A stretch of DNA of 64,000 nt from Paracoccaceae bacterium (GCA_019090795.1 JAHRVG010000004.1:1-64000); one strand, 5' to 3'; counted from the first letter of the stretch, positions 30,361 to 41,322 are shown. Program-made: numbers and translations. Notes: a model not told the origin generated them from the letters alone.

Positions 30361-31266
30361 ATGGCGAATAAAAAGGAAAAACGAGGGTTGGGGCGTGGCC
30401 TATCCGCCTTAATGGCGGATATTGAACCGGTTGAAGTTCGGCGCGGCGGTAATACGGGTTTAGAAGGCGGCGAAAGGCAGGTTCCGATTTCTCGGGTTCG
30501 GGCAAATCCTGACCAGCCGCGAAAAACGTTTGACGAGCAGGAGTTGCGTGAACTTTCTCGCTCCATTGCGGAAAAAGGTATAATTCAACCGCTTATTGTT
30601 CGCCCCGATCCCTCGCAGCCAAATCAGTTTCAAATTGTCGCGGGTGAGCGACGTTGGCGGGCAGCTCAGCTCGCCAAGGTGGATTCTGTGCCGGTACTTG
30701 TCCGGGCTTTGGATGATTTGGAAGTTCTTGAGATCGCGATTATTGAGAATATTCAAAGGGCTGATCTGAACCCGGTGGATGAAGCGGCCAGCTATCAACA
30801 GCTTATGGACAAATTTGGCCATACACAGGAGAAACTGTCTGAAGCACTTGGTAAAAGTAGAAGTCATATAGCCAATATGTTGCGGTTGTTGGGCTTGCCT
30901 GAGCCAATTCTAGGCTTGCTTCGGGGCGGGAACCTAAGCACGGGGCATGCTCGTGCCCTAATAACAGCGCCTAATCAGCTTGATCTTGCGCGTGAAGTTA
31001 TTGCCAAAGGGCTCTCAGTGCGCCAAACCGAAGCACTGGTCAAGCGAGCAGCGCAGCCGAAAAAGGAAAAGAAAGCGGCGCCAGTAAAAGACGCAGATAC
31101 ACGCTCCCTTGAGGTTGATTTGTCTGCCAATCTGGGAATGAAGGTTGCGATTGCTCATCGGGACGGATCAGAGAATGGTGCTGTAACAATCAAATATAAA
31201 ACTTTTGACGAGCTGGACGAGATTTGTAGAATTTTGTCGATTACTCATTCGGCCGGGTCCAAATAA
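30361..31266 (+). CDS. parB: chromosome-partitioning protein ParB (ORF open from 30214)
   Basis: KRGLGRGLSALMADI..., IVAGERRWRAAQLA, AIIENIQRADLNPVDEAASYQQL. Confidence 0.97.
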   Translation: MANKKEKRGLGRGLSALMADIEPVEVRRGGNTGLEGGERQVPISRVRANPDQPRKTFDEQELRELSRSIAEKGIIQPLIVRPDPSQPNQFQIVAGERRWRAAQLAKVDSVPVLVRALDDLEVLEIAIIENIQRADLNPVDEAASYQQLMDKFGHTQEKLSEALGKSRSHIANMLRLLGLPEPILGLLRGGNLSTGHARALITAPNQLDLAREVIAKGLSVRQTEALVKRAAQPKKEKKAAPVKDADTRSLEVDLSANLGMKVAIAHRDGSENGAVTIKYKTFDELDEICRILSITHSAGSK

Positions 31267-31594
31267 AAGTTGTAACACCTGACAGAATAATGAAATGCAG
31301 GAGTAGAAACCAGGGCCTAAGGTCCAGAAAAAGGGCGAATAAAAAGCCTGCTATAATAGTAATGGTAGCCACGCGTTTCATCTGTATGCTGATCGCACCC
31401 GTTTCATTCCAGTCCTTGATTGGAGGTCCAAATGTATTGTGGTTTATCAACCAGTTATGAGCAAATTCAGATGATCTCGCAAAGAAAAAGGCCGCTAACA
31501 GAAAAAATGGAACTGTGGGCAATAGAGGAAGAAATATTCCTATGGCCCCTAGGGCCACGCTTGCCGCACCACCAATGAACCATATACTACGCAT
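31241..31594 (-). CDS. DUF454/YbaN-family inner-membrane protein
   Basis: GAASVALGAIGIFLPLLPTVPFFLLAAFFFARSSEFAHNWLINHNTFGPPIKDW. Confidence 0.87.
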   Translation of the reverse strand: MRSIWFIGGAASVALGAIGIFLPLLPTVPFFLLAAFFFARSSEFAHNWLINHNTFGPPIKDWNETGAISIQMKRVATITIIAGFLFALFLDLRPWFLLLHFIILSGVTTFIWTRPNE

Positions 31595-31606
31595 TTTGAG
31601 CCACTT

Positions 31607-32779
31607 CTAGTTTGTGAGAATTTCGCCCAAAAGCGCGTTTAAGACAAGCCTGCCTTTGGGTGTTGTTTTAATATTTTGGTTGGACAATTTCAAAAAACCA
31701 TCGTCCTCCAATTGGCGTAAATGAGCGATATCAAACCGTTGCGGGTTAAGTTTTTGCAACCTTTCCAGGTTACTACCCTCGGCAAGACGCAATGACATGA
31801 GTAGGTATTCTGAAAATTGGTCATTTGGTGAGATTGTTTCAGAAATTACAGTTGCTGTTTCGGCGCTTTCAATTTTGGCAAGCCACTCTTCAGGGGAGAG
31901 TGGCGATTCAAAGGCAAGTTTATTGCCGCCCAAAGTCATTCTTCCATGGGCTCCGGGGCCTATGCCAACATAATCTCCATATCTCCAGTAAATCAAATTG
32001 TGGCGACATTCGGCGCCTGATTTTGCATGATTTGAAACTTCATAGGCATTTAGACCCGCAGCGCTACAAATATCTTGGGTGGCATCAAACATTTCTGATG
32101 CTAGATTGTCGCTAGGTAGATCACGCAGTTTGCCGCGTTGATAGAGATCGCCAAACCTCGTGCCATCCTCAATGGTTAGTTGGTAGAGAGATAAATGATC
32201 GACCGCCATAGAAAGGGCTGTTTTGAGCTCATGACACCAACTTGAAAGGGCCTGCCCCTGTCGAGCGTAAATTAGATCAAAACTGACAGTGTTGAATATT
32301 AACTTTGCAATATCAAATGCTTGCCGTGCATCGGTAACAGAATGTAACCGCCCAAGCGCCTTGAGATCTGGATCATTGAGGGCCTGAATTCCCATTGAGA
32401 TTCGATTGATTCCCGACTCTGAAAACCCTTTGAAACGTGTCACCTCTACTGAGGTTGGATTGGCCTCCAAACTAACCTCTACGGAGCTGGAAACACTCCA
32501 GTTTTTTCTGACTGCTTCCAGAATGGTTGCAACAGTTTCGGGCAGCATCAAACTTGGTGTGCCCCCACCGAAAAAGACTGTATCAACGGTTCGGTTCGGG
32601 GTGAGGCGGGCGTGATATTCGATTTCCTTGACAAAGGCACGTGCCCACCTTGCCTGATCCACGGCTGTGCGGACATGAGAGTTGAAGTCGCAATAGGGGC
32701 ATTTCGATTGACAAAAAGGCCAATGGAAATAAATGCCGAAACCCGCATTTTGCCAGTCTTTAGCCACGTAAACACTCAA
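31607..32779 (-). CDS. hemW: HemW-type radical SAM protein
   Basis: FGIYFHWPFCQSKCPYCDFNSH radical SAM CxxxCxxC; FFGGGTPSLM. Confidence 0.94.
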   Translation of the reverse strand: MSVYVAKDWQNAGFGIYFHWPFCQSKCPYCDFNSHVRTAVDQARWARAFVKEIEYHARLTPNRTVDTVFFGGGTPSLMLPETVATILEAVRKNWSVSSSVEVSLEANPTSVEVTRFKGFSESGINRISMGIQALNDPDLKALGRLHSVTDARQAFDIAKLIFNTVSFDLIYARQGQALSSWCHELKTALSMAVDHLSLYQLTIEDGTRFGDLYQRGKLRDLPSDNLASEMFDATQDICSAAGLNAYEVSNHAKSGAECRHNLIYWRYGDYVGIGPGAHGRMTLGGNKLAFESPLSPEEWLAKIESAETATVISETISPNDQFSEYLLMSLRLAEGSNLERLQKLNPQRFDIAHLRQLEDDGFLKLSNQNIKTTPKGRLVLNALLGEILTN

Positions 32780-33368
32780 TCAGTTTATCAAAGGCGTCGG
32801 CACGATGGCTCATGGCGCGTTTTCTAAAAGGTTCCATCTCTCCGAATGTTTGGCCATGTCCCCTGGGCATGAACATGGGATCAAAGCCGAAACCGTTTTC
32901 CCCTCGTACTGGCCAAACCAACCGGCCCTCTACTTTTCCCTCAAATATTTCGTCATCTCCGTTTGGCCATGCAAGGCATAAAGTGCACCGAAAGCGTGCA
33001 GTGCGCGGCTCACTGGCTTTACGCTCTTCCAGTTTTGACCAGACCTTCCCCATCGCCATCGGAAAATCGCGACCGTTGTCGGTTTCAGCCCAATCAGCAG
33101 TATAAACACCGGGTTGCAGATCAAGCGCATCAACCTCTATTCCGCTATCGTCGGATAAGGCGGGCAGACCTGATTTTTGTGCCGCATAATGCGCCTTAAT
33201 GCGGGCATTTCCGGCGAAATTGTCTTCAGTTTCCTCAGGTTCTTCAAAACCCAAATCCCCGGCTGAAACAACTGAAACCCCAAAGGGCTCCAGAAGTTCT
33301 GATATTTCCAGCAATTTTCCCTTATTGTGGGATGCCAAAACGATACTGGATTCGGTTAGTTTGCGCAT
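32760..33368 (-). CDS. rdgB: XTP/dITP diphosphatase (RdgB/HAM1)
   Basis: IVLASHNKGKLLEISELL, PALSDDSGIEVDAL, GFGFDPMFMPRGHGQTFGEM. Confidence 0.95.
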   Translation of the reverse strand: MRKLTESSIVLASHNKGKLLEISELLEPFGVSVVSAGDLGFEEPEETEDNFAGNARIKAHYAAQKSGLPALSDDSGIEVDALDLQPGVYTADWAETDNGRDFPMAMGKVWSKLEERKASEPRTARFRCTLCLAWPNGDDEIFEGKVEGRLVWPVRGENGFGFDPMFMPRGHGQTFGEMEPFRKRAMSHRADAFDKLIECLRG

Positions 33369-34082
33369 TTACGTTGTCGCCTCTTTCTGGGCGATCACCA
33401 ACTCTGCAACACCTTTTTCAGCCAGATCCATAAGTTGATCGAACTCGCTGCGGCTGAATGTTGCTCCTTCGGCCGAACTCTGTATTTCAATCAAGCCGCC
33501 ACGGCCTGTCATGACAAAATTAGCATCTGTACCGGCTTCGCTATCTTCGGCATAATCCAGATCAAGGATCGCTTGTCCGGCATAGATTCCGCAACTAATA
33601 GCGGCGACATGATCAACAAGAGGGTCAATCTTGATTTCTCCGGCGGCCATCAAGCGGTTGATGGCGAGCCTTAATGCGACCCAGCCGCCTGTAATTGAGG
33701 CACATCGTGTTCCTCCATCGGCTTGCAAGACATCACAATCTACCGTGATTTGGCGCTCGCCTAACGCAACGCGATCAATACCCGCACGTAAGGACCTACC
33801 GATAAGGCGTTGAATTTCTTGTGTTCTACCGGATTGTTTACCTGCGGCGGCTTCTCTCCGGTTCCGTGTTGTTGTTGCGCGGGGTAGCATTCCATATTCA
33901 GCAGTTACCCAACCCAATCCGGTGTTTCTTAACCAAGGTGGAACCCGCTTTTCAACGGATGCGGTGCATAGAACATGGGTGTCGCCACATTTGATTATGC
34001 AGGAACCTTCGGCATGTTTAGTTGCGTTTACAATTATTTCTACAGGGCGCAAAGCGTCCAGAGTTCGACCGGAGGGGCGCAT
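33369..34082 (-). CDS. rph: ribonuclease PH
   Basis: [16 protein letters not shown]..., [44 protein letters not shown]. Confidence 0.97.
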   Translation of the reverse strand: MRPSGRTLDALRPVEIIVNATKHAEGSCIIKCGDTHVLCTASVEKRVPPWLRNTGLGWVTAEYGMLPRATTTRNRREAAAGKQSGRTQEIQRLIGRSLRAGIDRVALGERQITVDCDVLQADGGTRCASITGGWVALRLAINRLMAAGEIKIDPLVDHVAAISCGIYAGQAILDLDYAEDSEAGTDANFVMTGRGGLIEIQSSAEGATFSRSEFDQLMDLAEKGVAELVIAQKEATT

Positions 34083-34199
34083 ACTCGTATCCTTTTTTGT
34101 TTAGCGGGTGATACCCAATTCGCACAGCAACCGCAAACCAAGATTGACCAATAAGGCGGGGGTAATTACTGATAGTCATCTGCCCTAGGGAGCAAACAC

Positions 34200-35258
34200 G
34201 TGACCGCAAACAGTATTGATGATTTGAATGACAGGAGCCGGGAGGTATTTCGGCTGTTGGTCGAATCATATCTGGAGACCGGTGATCCGGTTGGCTCTCG
34301 CACTTTGACTCGTAATCTTCGGGAAAGTATTTCCGCTGCTACGATTCGCAATGTAATGCAGGATCTGGAACATCTCGGCCTGCTGGATAGCCCTCATGTG
34401 TCAGCGGGGCGTATTCCGACCCAACTTGGACTAAGGATGTTTGTCGACGGACTGTTAGAGGTTGGCGATCTGTCTAATCAGGAGCGAAGAATAATTGAAT
34501 CGTCGATGGAAAATGACGAGCAGGACCTGGGCTCTGCGCTTGACCGCGCTGGTTCTCTGCTCTCCGGCCTTACCCAAAGCGCAAGTATTGTGTTGGCTCC
34601 CAAGGCCGAAACGCCGATAAAACACATCGAATTTGTTTCTTTGTCGCCGGACAAGGCACTTGTTGTATTGGTTACTGCGGATGGTCAGGTTGAAAACCGG
34701 ATGTTTACGCCTCCTATCGGTCAAACACCCTCTGCAATGCGTGAAGCAGCGAATTTTCTGAACGCGGTTCTTGCCGGCCATACCATCAATGAGCTGAAGG
34801 CTGTCGTTGAGCTTGAAATAAGCCGAAGACGCCAAGAACTTGATTCGTTGGCCCAAAATCTGATTGAGGTGGGCGTGGCTGCTTGGGAGAATACTGGCCA
34901 TGAACAGGAACGGTTGATTGTTCGCGGGCGTTCCAATTTACTGGAAGAGGGCGCGAGCGAGGCTGACTTAAACCGGATAAAGGAACTATTCGACGACCTT
35001 GAGCGCAAGCGGGAAATTGCCCAGTTTCTGAATTTAACCGAGGAGGGTGATGGGGTTCGCATTTTTATTGGCTCTGAAAATAAACTTTTTTCACTTTCGG
35101 GTTCCTCTTTGGTCGTTTCTCCCTATATGAATGCTGACCGAAAGGTTATTGGTGCGATCGGAGTGATTGGGCCTACCCGGCTGAACTACGGCAGAATTGT
35201 CCCTATCGTTGACTATACAGCGCAATTGGTAAGTCGATTGATGTCGAACAGGAATTGA
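34200..35258 (+). CDS. hrcA: heat-inducible transcription repressor HrcA
   Basis: LNDRSREVFRLLVESYLETGDPVGSRTLTRNLRESISAATIRNVMQDLEHLGLLDSPHVSAGRIPTQLGLRMFVD. Confidence 0.96.
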   Translation: MTANSIDDLNDRSREVFRLLVESYLETGDPVGSRTLTRNLRESISAATIRNVMQDLEHLGLLDSPHVSAGRIPTQLGLRMFVDGLLEVGDLSNQERRIIESSMENDEQDLGSALDRAGSLLSGLTQSASIVLAPKAETPIKHIEFVSLSPDKALVVLVTADGQVENRMFTPPIGQTPSAMREAANFLNAVLAGHTINELKAVVELEISRRRQELDSLAQNLIEVGVAAWENTGHEQERLIVRGRSNLLEEGASEADLNRIKELFDDLERKREIAQFLNLTEEGDGVRIFIGSENKLFSLSGSSLVVSPYMNADRKVIGAIGVIGPTRLNYGRIVPIVDYTAQLVSRLMSNRN

Positions 35259-35260
35259 AG

Positions 35261-35824
35261 ATGGCAGACGAAAAAGAAATCAAATCACCGGACGACTATT
35301 TTGACGATCTGGAAAACTTGGAATTCGAAGAGGTTGATCTGACGGCGGAGCCGGTAGAACAATCTGGTGTCGAAGTTTTGCAGGCAGAAATAGACACTCT
35401 CAAAGATCGCCTTATGCGGGCTATGGCAGAAGCCGAGAATATTCGAAAACGAGGCGAACGGGATCGCCGCGATGCGGAATCTTATGGGGGCACGAAACTG
35501 GCACGCGATTTGATGTCGGTGACAGACAATATGGCGCGGGCATTGGAAACCGTTACGGATGCGCAGCGCGAATCAAACAAGGCTTTGATTGAGGGTATTG
35601 AGCTGACGCAGCGCGAATTATTATCTGCATTCGCCAAGAATAAAATCACCCCGATTACCCCGGCTGTTGGTGACAAATTTGACCCCAAAATCCACCAAGC
35701 CATGTTTGAGGCCCCGTTTCCCCAAGTAAAAGCGGGTCATATCATTCAGGTAATGAATGAGGGTTTCATGATTGCAGACCGCCTGTTGCGCCCTGCGCAA
35801 GTTGGCGTATCATCTGGCGGATAA
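35261..35824 (+). CDS. grpE: nucleotide exchange factor GrpE
   Basis: MRAMAEAENIRKRGERDRRDAESYGGTKLARDLMSVTDNMARAL. Confidence 0.96.
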   Translation: MADEKEIKSPDDYFDDLENLEFEEVDLTAEPVEQSGVEVLQAEIDTLKDRLMRAMAEAENIRKRGERDRRDAESYGGTKLARDLMSVTDNMARALETVTDAQRESNKALIEGIELTQRELLSAFAKNKITPITPAVGDKFDPKIHQAMFEAPFPQVKAGHIIQVMNEGFMIADRLLRPAQVGVSSGG

Positions 35825-35844
35825 GATAACCCTTGAGGTGGAAA

Positions 35845-36237
35845 ATGAATCAAGGCCATCGATCTATGCCCATCCTTCCTGCGAAAGACATCGCGGAAGC
35901 TGTTGCATTTTACTCCAACGGCCTTGGTTTTAGCCTAGCTGGAATCCTAAAGAATGATGACGGGCAGGATAATTTTGCCATTGTTCAGCTTGATGATATC
36001 ACTGTCGGCCTAAAAAAATCTGACCGAAATGGCAGTGGGGAAGATTGGGCAGCATATTTCTACCTAGAAGACTTATCAGTTTTTGTTGATCAAATTCAAG
36101 GTAATGGCGTACGTATTGCACGTGGCCCCGAAGTTAGCTTCTATCATTGTAAAGAGGTTGAGGTGGTCGATCCTCAAGGCAATCAATTGTGCTTTGCTCA
36201 GGATTTAAAGCCGGGCGAAAACGGCCCCGGATTATGA
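35845..36237 (+). CDS. VOC/glyoxalase-bleomycin resistance superfamily protein (ORF open from 35833)
   Basis: MPILPAKDIAEAVAFYSNGLGFSLAG...VVDPQGNQLCFAQ. Confidence 0.83.
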   Translation: MNQGHRSMPILPAKDIAEAVAFYSNGLGFSLAGILKNDDGQDNFAIVQLDDITVGLKKSDRNGSGEDWAAYFYLEDLSVFVDQIQGNGVRIARGPEVSFYHCKEVEVVDPQGNQLCFAQDLKPGENGPGL

Positions 36238-38970
36238 TTTTAACAACTCTTTGAGGTCATAAATCATCGAAAGTGCCTGCTTTGGCGTCAACTCGTCTGG
36301 CGAAATTTCGGCAACTGCTAATTCTAACTGTGAATCCTGTTTTACCAACGCCATAGGCGCTGGGGCTGCCGCAAACAGCGGCAAATCTTCAAATAGAGTA
36401 TTCGATTTTGCACCATCCTCCCGGTCACCTTTCTCCAAAGCCTCCAAAACGACCCGCGCACGCTCCACCACAGAGGGTGGCAGGCCGGCCAGTTTTGCAA
36501 CCTGTACCCCATAAGAGCGATCAGCAGCCCCTAGCTTGATCTCATGTAGGAAAATAATTTCCCCTTCCCATTCACGTACAGTAATAGTGGCATTCATCAT
36601 ACTGTCCAGCTTTGACGAAAGCTGTGTAAGCTCATGATAATGCGTAGCAAACAGGGAACGACATTGATTGACTTCGTGCAAATGCTCCAGCGTTGCCCAT
36701 GCAATTGACAACCCGTCATAGGTTGCAGTTCCACGGCCAATTTCATCCAGAATAACCAAGGAATTTTTGTCAGCCTGATTGAGAATTGCTGCTGTCTCAA
36801 CCATCTCAACCATAAACGTGGATCGCCCCCGCGCCAAATCATCAGAAGCGCCCACACGAGAAAATAACTGTGAAACAATGCCTATTTCCGCAATATCGGC
36901 GGGAACAAACGAACCCATCTGCGCAAGGATCGCGATCAGCGCATTCTGGCGCAGAAAGGTTGATTTACCAGCCATATTCGGGCCGGTCAGCAACCACAAT
37001 CGTTTGGCGTCCTCGCTGTCACACGACAGATTGCAATCATTGGCGACAAAGGTAGTTTTCCCCTCTTTACGCAACACTGCCTCAACGACTGGGTGACGGC
37101 CCCCTACAATGTTAAACTTTCGATCGGAGGAAATGACAGGACGCGCCCAGTTTTCTTGAACGGCTATATCTGCCAAGGAAGATTGTACATCTATCGCTGC
37201 CAATGCGCGCGCAGCGAATGCGATTTCGTTGGCGTATGTCAGAATGGCCTGCCGAAGCTCCTCAAAAATTCTTTTTTCGATCTCCAACGCACGGCCGCCC
37301 GCATTCAGGATTTTGGTTTCCAGTTCCGACAATTCAACCGTTGTGAATCGCACCGCATTTGCTGTCGTTTGGCGGTGAATAAAGGTATCAGATAGCGGTT
37401 CGCCAAGCATCTTTTTCGCATGGGTCGCAGGTGTTTCTATGAAATATCCTAATACGTTGTTATGTTTAACTTTTAGGGACGGAATTTCCACCAGTTCCGA
37501 ATACTCTTGTTGCAGTTTTGAGATGACAGAGCGGCCTTGATCTCGAAGTAGACGCATTTCGTCGAGTTCAGCATCCGTCCCGGAGGTCACAAATCCGCCC
37601 TCGCGGGCCAGAAGGGGCGGATCGGCGTTTAGAGCGGTGTTCAAAGTTTTGCAAAAAGGCACATGGTTTTGCAGGTACTCAACAGCTTGGTTCAAATCGT
37701 GCGGCAGTTCGGGCAAACTCAAATGGTCCGCCATTTTCTGCGCTTGAACCAACCCTTGGCGAATAGCAACCATATCGCGGGGTCCACCACGATCCAACGA
37801 GAGCCGCATCAAAGCCCGATCAAGCTCAGGAATATGCCGTAGAATACTGCGAACTTGTTCTTTCGTGCCTGTGTTGTCGTAAAAGAAATTCACAACGTCC
37901 AATCTGTTTTGAATCACTTGGCCATCTGTTGAGGGGCTGTTGAGCCGTGTTTCAAGTAATCGAGCACCAGCCCCTGTAATTGTGCGATCAATGACCCCGA
38001 GCAGTGCATTTTTTCGCTCTCCGCTAATGGTCCGGGTAATCTCCAGATTGCGGCGGCTGGCGGCATCAATGCTCATTGAGGCATTCATTCTTTCCTGCAT
38101 CGGGGGGCGAACGAGGGGCAATTTTCCTTTTTGGGTGATTTCAAGATAATCAACGATTGCACCCATTGCACCGAGTTCCGCGCGAGAAAAATTACCGTAA
38201 GAATCAAGTGACTGAACTTTAAAGAGACTGCAAAGCCGCTGCATTGCGGCGGTGCTGTCAAAACTAGAAGCAGCCAGTTCTGTAGGTGAAGCTCCGCTAT
38301 CGGTTATACATTCTTCTAACCATGTATCTGCTTGTCCACAAACCAATATTTCTTTTGGCGATAGTCTTGCCAACATGGGCGGTACTGCAGCCTTGGGGCA
38401 TGATTGCGCAAAGAAATCACCTGTGGAAATGTCGACCCATGCAATTGCAGACTCCTCGCGTACCTCGCCATATGCACAGAGAAAACTGTGCTGGCGTGCA
38501 TCCAGCAAGCTGTCTTCTGTCAGCGTTCCCGGCGTGACCAGACGCACAACCCCGCGTTTAACGACAGCTTTGTATCCGCGCTTTTTTGCCTCGGTCGGAT
38601 CTTCCAATTGTTCGCATACAGCGACACGGAACCCCTTTTTGATCAAGGCCAGAAGATAGGTTTCGGCCGCGCGTGCTGGCACGCCGCACATGGGAATGTC
38701 TTTCCCCAAATGTTTTCCACGCTTGGTTAAGGCAATATCCAGTGCCTCAGCTGCCAATACTGAATCCTCAAAGAACATTTCGTAAAAGTCGCCCATGCGG
38801 TAAAATAGTATCGCGTCTGGATAACCCTCTTTGATCTCAAGAAATTGCGCCATCATTGGCGTTACGGAACCTGATTCTTTTGCCAATGGTTTATCCTCCA
38901 ACATGCGTGGGCGGAAATTATCCGAGGTCAGGCATAAGGAAAACCCCCTTCTCAACGGTGTGTTGAACAA
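36232..38970 (-). CDS. mutS: DNA mismatch repair protein MutS (start may be internal to the ORF)
   Basis: DAILFYRMGDFYEMFFEDSVLAAEALDIALTKRG, LLTGPNMAGKSTFLRQNALIAILAQMGSFVPA. Confidence 0.97.
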   Translation of the reverse strand: MFNTPLRRGFSLCLTSDNFRPRMLEDKPLAKESGSVTPMMAQFLEIKEGYPDAILFYRMGDFYEMFFEDSVLAAEALDIALTKRGKHLGKDIPMCGVPARAAETYLLALIKKGFRVAVCEQLEDPTEAKKRGYKAVVKRGVVRLVTPGTLTEDSLLDARQHSFLCAYGEVREESAIAWVDISTGDFFAQSCPKAAVPPMLARLSPKEILVCGQADTWLEECITDSGASPTELAASSFDSTAAMQRLCSLFKVQSLDSYGNFSRAELGAMGAIVDYLEITQKGKLPLVRPPMQERMNASMSIDAASRRNLEITRTISGERKNALLGVIDRTITGAGARLLETRLNSPSTDGQVIQNRLDVVNFFYDNTGTKEQVRSILRHIPELDRALMRLSLDRGGPRDMVAIRQGLVQAQKMADHLSLPELPHDLNQAVEYLQNHVPFCKTLNTALNADPPLLAREGGFVTSGTDAELDEMRLLRDQGRSVISKLQQEYSELVEIPSLKVKHNNVLGYFIETPATHAKKMLGEPLSDTFIHRQTTANAVRFTTVELSELETKILNAGGRALEIEKRIFEELRQAILTYANEIAFAARALAAIDVQSSLADIAVQENWARPVISSDRKFNIVGGRHPVVEAVLRKEGKTTFVANDCNLSCDSEDAKRLWLLTGPNMAGKSTFLRQNALIAILAQMGSFVPADIAEIGIVSQLFSRVGASDDLARGRSTFMVEMVETAAILNQADKNSLVILDEIGRGTATYDGLSIAWATLEHLHEVNQCRSLFATHYHELTQLSSKLDSMMNATITVREWEGEIIFLHEIKLGAADRSYGVQVAKLAGLPPSVVERARVVLEALEKGDREDGAKSNTLFEDLPLFAAAPAPMALVKQDSQLELAVAEISPDELTPKQALSMIYDLKELLKS

Positions 38971-39012
38971 TAATTAAGGGTGAGATAGGTTCACCAAGCT
39001 TATCACCAAGAA

Positions 39013-41283
39013 ATGACCGGGTTCATGTCAAACAAAACAAAGATCACCGACGAAGAGGCGCTTGCCTATCACCTAGAACCCAAGCCGGGCAAGTTGGAGG
39101 TTGTTCCGACAACGCCGATGACGACGCAGCGGGATTTGTCATTGGCGTATTCGCCGGGTGTTGCAGTGCCGGTTAAGGCAATCGCGAAAAATCCGGAAAC
39201 GGCCTATGATTATACCAGCAAGGGTAACATGGTTGCTGTGATCACCAACGGGACGGCGATTCTTGGTATGGGAAACCTTGGCGCGCTCGCTTCTAAGCCG
39301 GTGATGGAGGGTAAATCGGTTTTGTTTAAGCGATTTGCCGACGTGAACTCGATAGATCTCGAGTTGGATACAGAAGATGCGGATGAATTCATAAGTGCTG
39401 TGAAATTGATGGGGCCGAGTTTTGGTGGCATCAATCTCGAAGATATCAAAGCGCCAGAGTGTTTCATTATTGAACAGCAGCTAAAAGAGCTGATGGATAT
39501 TCCGGTGTTTCATGACGATCAGCACGGAACCGCGGTTATTTGTGCTGCAGGTTTGTTGAATGCGTTGAAGATCAGCGATAAAAAAATTGAGGACGTGAAG
39601 ATTGTGCTCAATGGTGCCGGTGCGGCAGGGATTGCCTGTATCGAGCTGCTGAAGGCAATGGGCGCGCGCCATGATAACTGCATTGTTTGCGATACAAAGG
39701 GCGTGATTTATCAAGGCCGCACCGAGGGGATGAATCAGTGGAAATCTGCCCACGCAGTCATTACAGATAAGCGTTCATTAACCGAAGCAATGGTTGATGC
39801 CGATGTGTTCTTGGGGGTTTCAGCTAAGGGTGCCGTGACGCCGAGTATGGTTGCATCAATGGGCCCGAATCCAGTTATTTTTGCGATGGCTAATCCTGAC
39901 CCAGAGATCACTCCAGAAGAGGCACGCGCGGTACGCAGTGATGCGATTGTGGCAACGGGGCGTTCTGATTACCCCAATCAGGTGAATAACGTTTTATGTT
40001 TCCCGTATCTCTTTCGTGGTGCTTTGGATATCCATGCCAAGGCAATCAATGACGAGATGAAAATCGCCTGTGCAACGGCTCTTTCAGAGCTTGCACAACA
40101 AGAAGTTCCTGACGTTGTTGCAATGGCTTATGGAAAGAAGCTAAAGTTTGGTCCAGACTACATCATACCCACACCTTTTGACCCTCGTTTGATTACCCTT
40201 ATCCCGCCGGCCGTGGCCAAGGCGGGTATGGAAACAGGTGTTGCACGGCGTCCAATTGTGGATATGGAAGAGTATGAGCTCGACCTGAAATCCCGCCTTG
40301 ATCCGACAGCGTCGCTGCTCCAGTCGTTACATGTAAGGGCAAAAAATGCGCAGGCGACCATGGTTTTTGCAGAGGGTGACGACGAACGTGTTGTACGTGC
40401 TGCGGTGTCATACAGCCGGAACGGGTTGGGCCGCGCGATTGTAGTTGGGAGAGAAGATGAGATTGCAGAGATGCTCCGCACCGCAGGGTTGGGGGACGCG
40501 ATTGATGAGATTGAAGTTGTGAACGGTAGAGTCACCGAGCATCTGCCAAAATACAGCGAATACCTCTATGCACGCCTGCAACGCAAAGGATACAATCAGG
40601 AAGATTGCTATAAACTGGTATCTCGTGATCGGCATGTTTTTTCAGCTCTGATGGTTGCTCATGGCCAGGCAGACGGGATGGTTACCGGAGCAACTCGAAA
40701 GGCCGCGAGCATTCTGGAATCCCTGAACCACGTATACGATGCCCGTCCGGGTGACGGCGCGGTCGGAATTACAGCTTTGTTGCATCGGGGCAAGCTGTTG
40801 TTCGTCGCCGATACACTGGTCCATGAATGGCCCGAGGCCGAGGATTTGGCAAATATTGCTGAACGGGCGGCAGATGTGGCCCGAAAAATGGGAATTGAGC
40901 CGCGTGTTGCTTTTGTCAGCTTTTCAAATTTTGGTTACCCTCAATCTGAACGTGCCGAGAAGATGTCGATGGGGCCGGAGGAGTTGGATAAACGGGGTGT
41001 TGATTTCGAATATGATGGTGAAATGACCGTTGATGTGGCACTTGATCCGGAAACTATGGCGAAGTATCCGTTTTGCCGTTTGTCGGGGCCTGCCAATATT
41101 TTGGTCGTTCCGGCACGACATTCTGCGTCAATTTCGGTAAAGCTGATGCAGGAAATGGCGGGCGCAACCGTGATCGGGCCAATTCTTTCCGGTATTGATG
41201 CGCCAATCAAAATGTGTGCCACCAACTCGACCGTGAATGATATTCTGAATATGGCTGTGATTGCAGCTTGCGACCACGTTTAG
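39013..41283 (+). CDS. maeB: NADP-dependent malic enzyme with C-terminal phosphotransacetylase-like domain
   Basis: DLSLAYSPGVAVPVKAIAKNPETAYDYTSKGNMVAVITNGTAILGMGNLGALASKPVMEGK; C-terminal PTA-like half. Confidence 0.95.
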   Translation: MTGFMSNKTKITDEEALAYHLEPKPGKLEVVPTTPMTTQRDLSLAYSPGVAVPVKAIAKNPETAYDYTSKGNMVAVITNGTAILGMGNLGALASKPVMEGKSVLFKRFADVNSIDLELDTEDADEFISAVKLMGPSFGGINLEDIKAPECFIIEQQLKELMDIPVFHDDQHGTAVICAAGLLNALKISDKKIEDVKIVLNGAGAAGIACIELLKAMGARHDNCIVCDTKGVIYQGRTEGMNQWKSAHAVITDKRSLTEAMVDADVFLGVSAKGAVTPSMVASMGPNPVIFAMANPDPEITPEEARAVRSDAIVATGRSDYPNQVNNVLCFPYLFRGALDIHAKAINDEMKIACATALSELAQQEVPDVVAMAYGKKLKFGPDYIIPTPFDPRLITLIPPAVAKAGMETGVARRPIVDMEEYELDLKSRLDPTASLLQSLHVRAKNAQATMVFAEGDDERVVRAAVSYSRNGLGRAIVVGREDEIAEMLRTAGLGDAIDEIEVVNGRVTEHLPKYSEYLYARLQRKGYNQEDCYKLVSRDRHVFSALMVAHGQADGMVTGATRKAASILESLNHVYDARPGDGAVGITALLHRGKLLFVADTLVHEWPEAEDLANIAERAADVARKMGIEPRVAFVSFSNFGYPQSERAEKMSMGPEELDKRGVDFEYDGEMTVDVALDPETMAKYPFCRLSGPANILVVPARHSASISVKLMQEMAGATVIGPILSGIDAPIKMCATNSTVNDILNMAVIAACDHV

Positions 41284-41322
41284 GTAACTTCTGATTCAAG
41301 CTAAGTTGAGACGCTTAAACAG

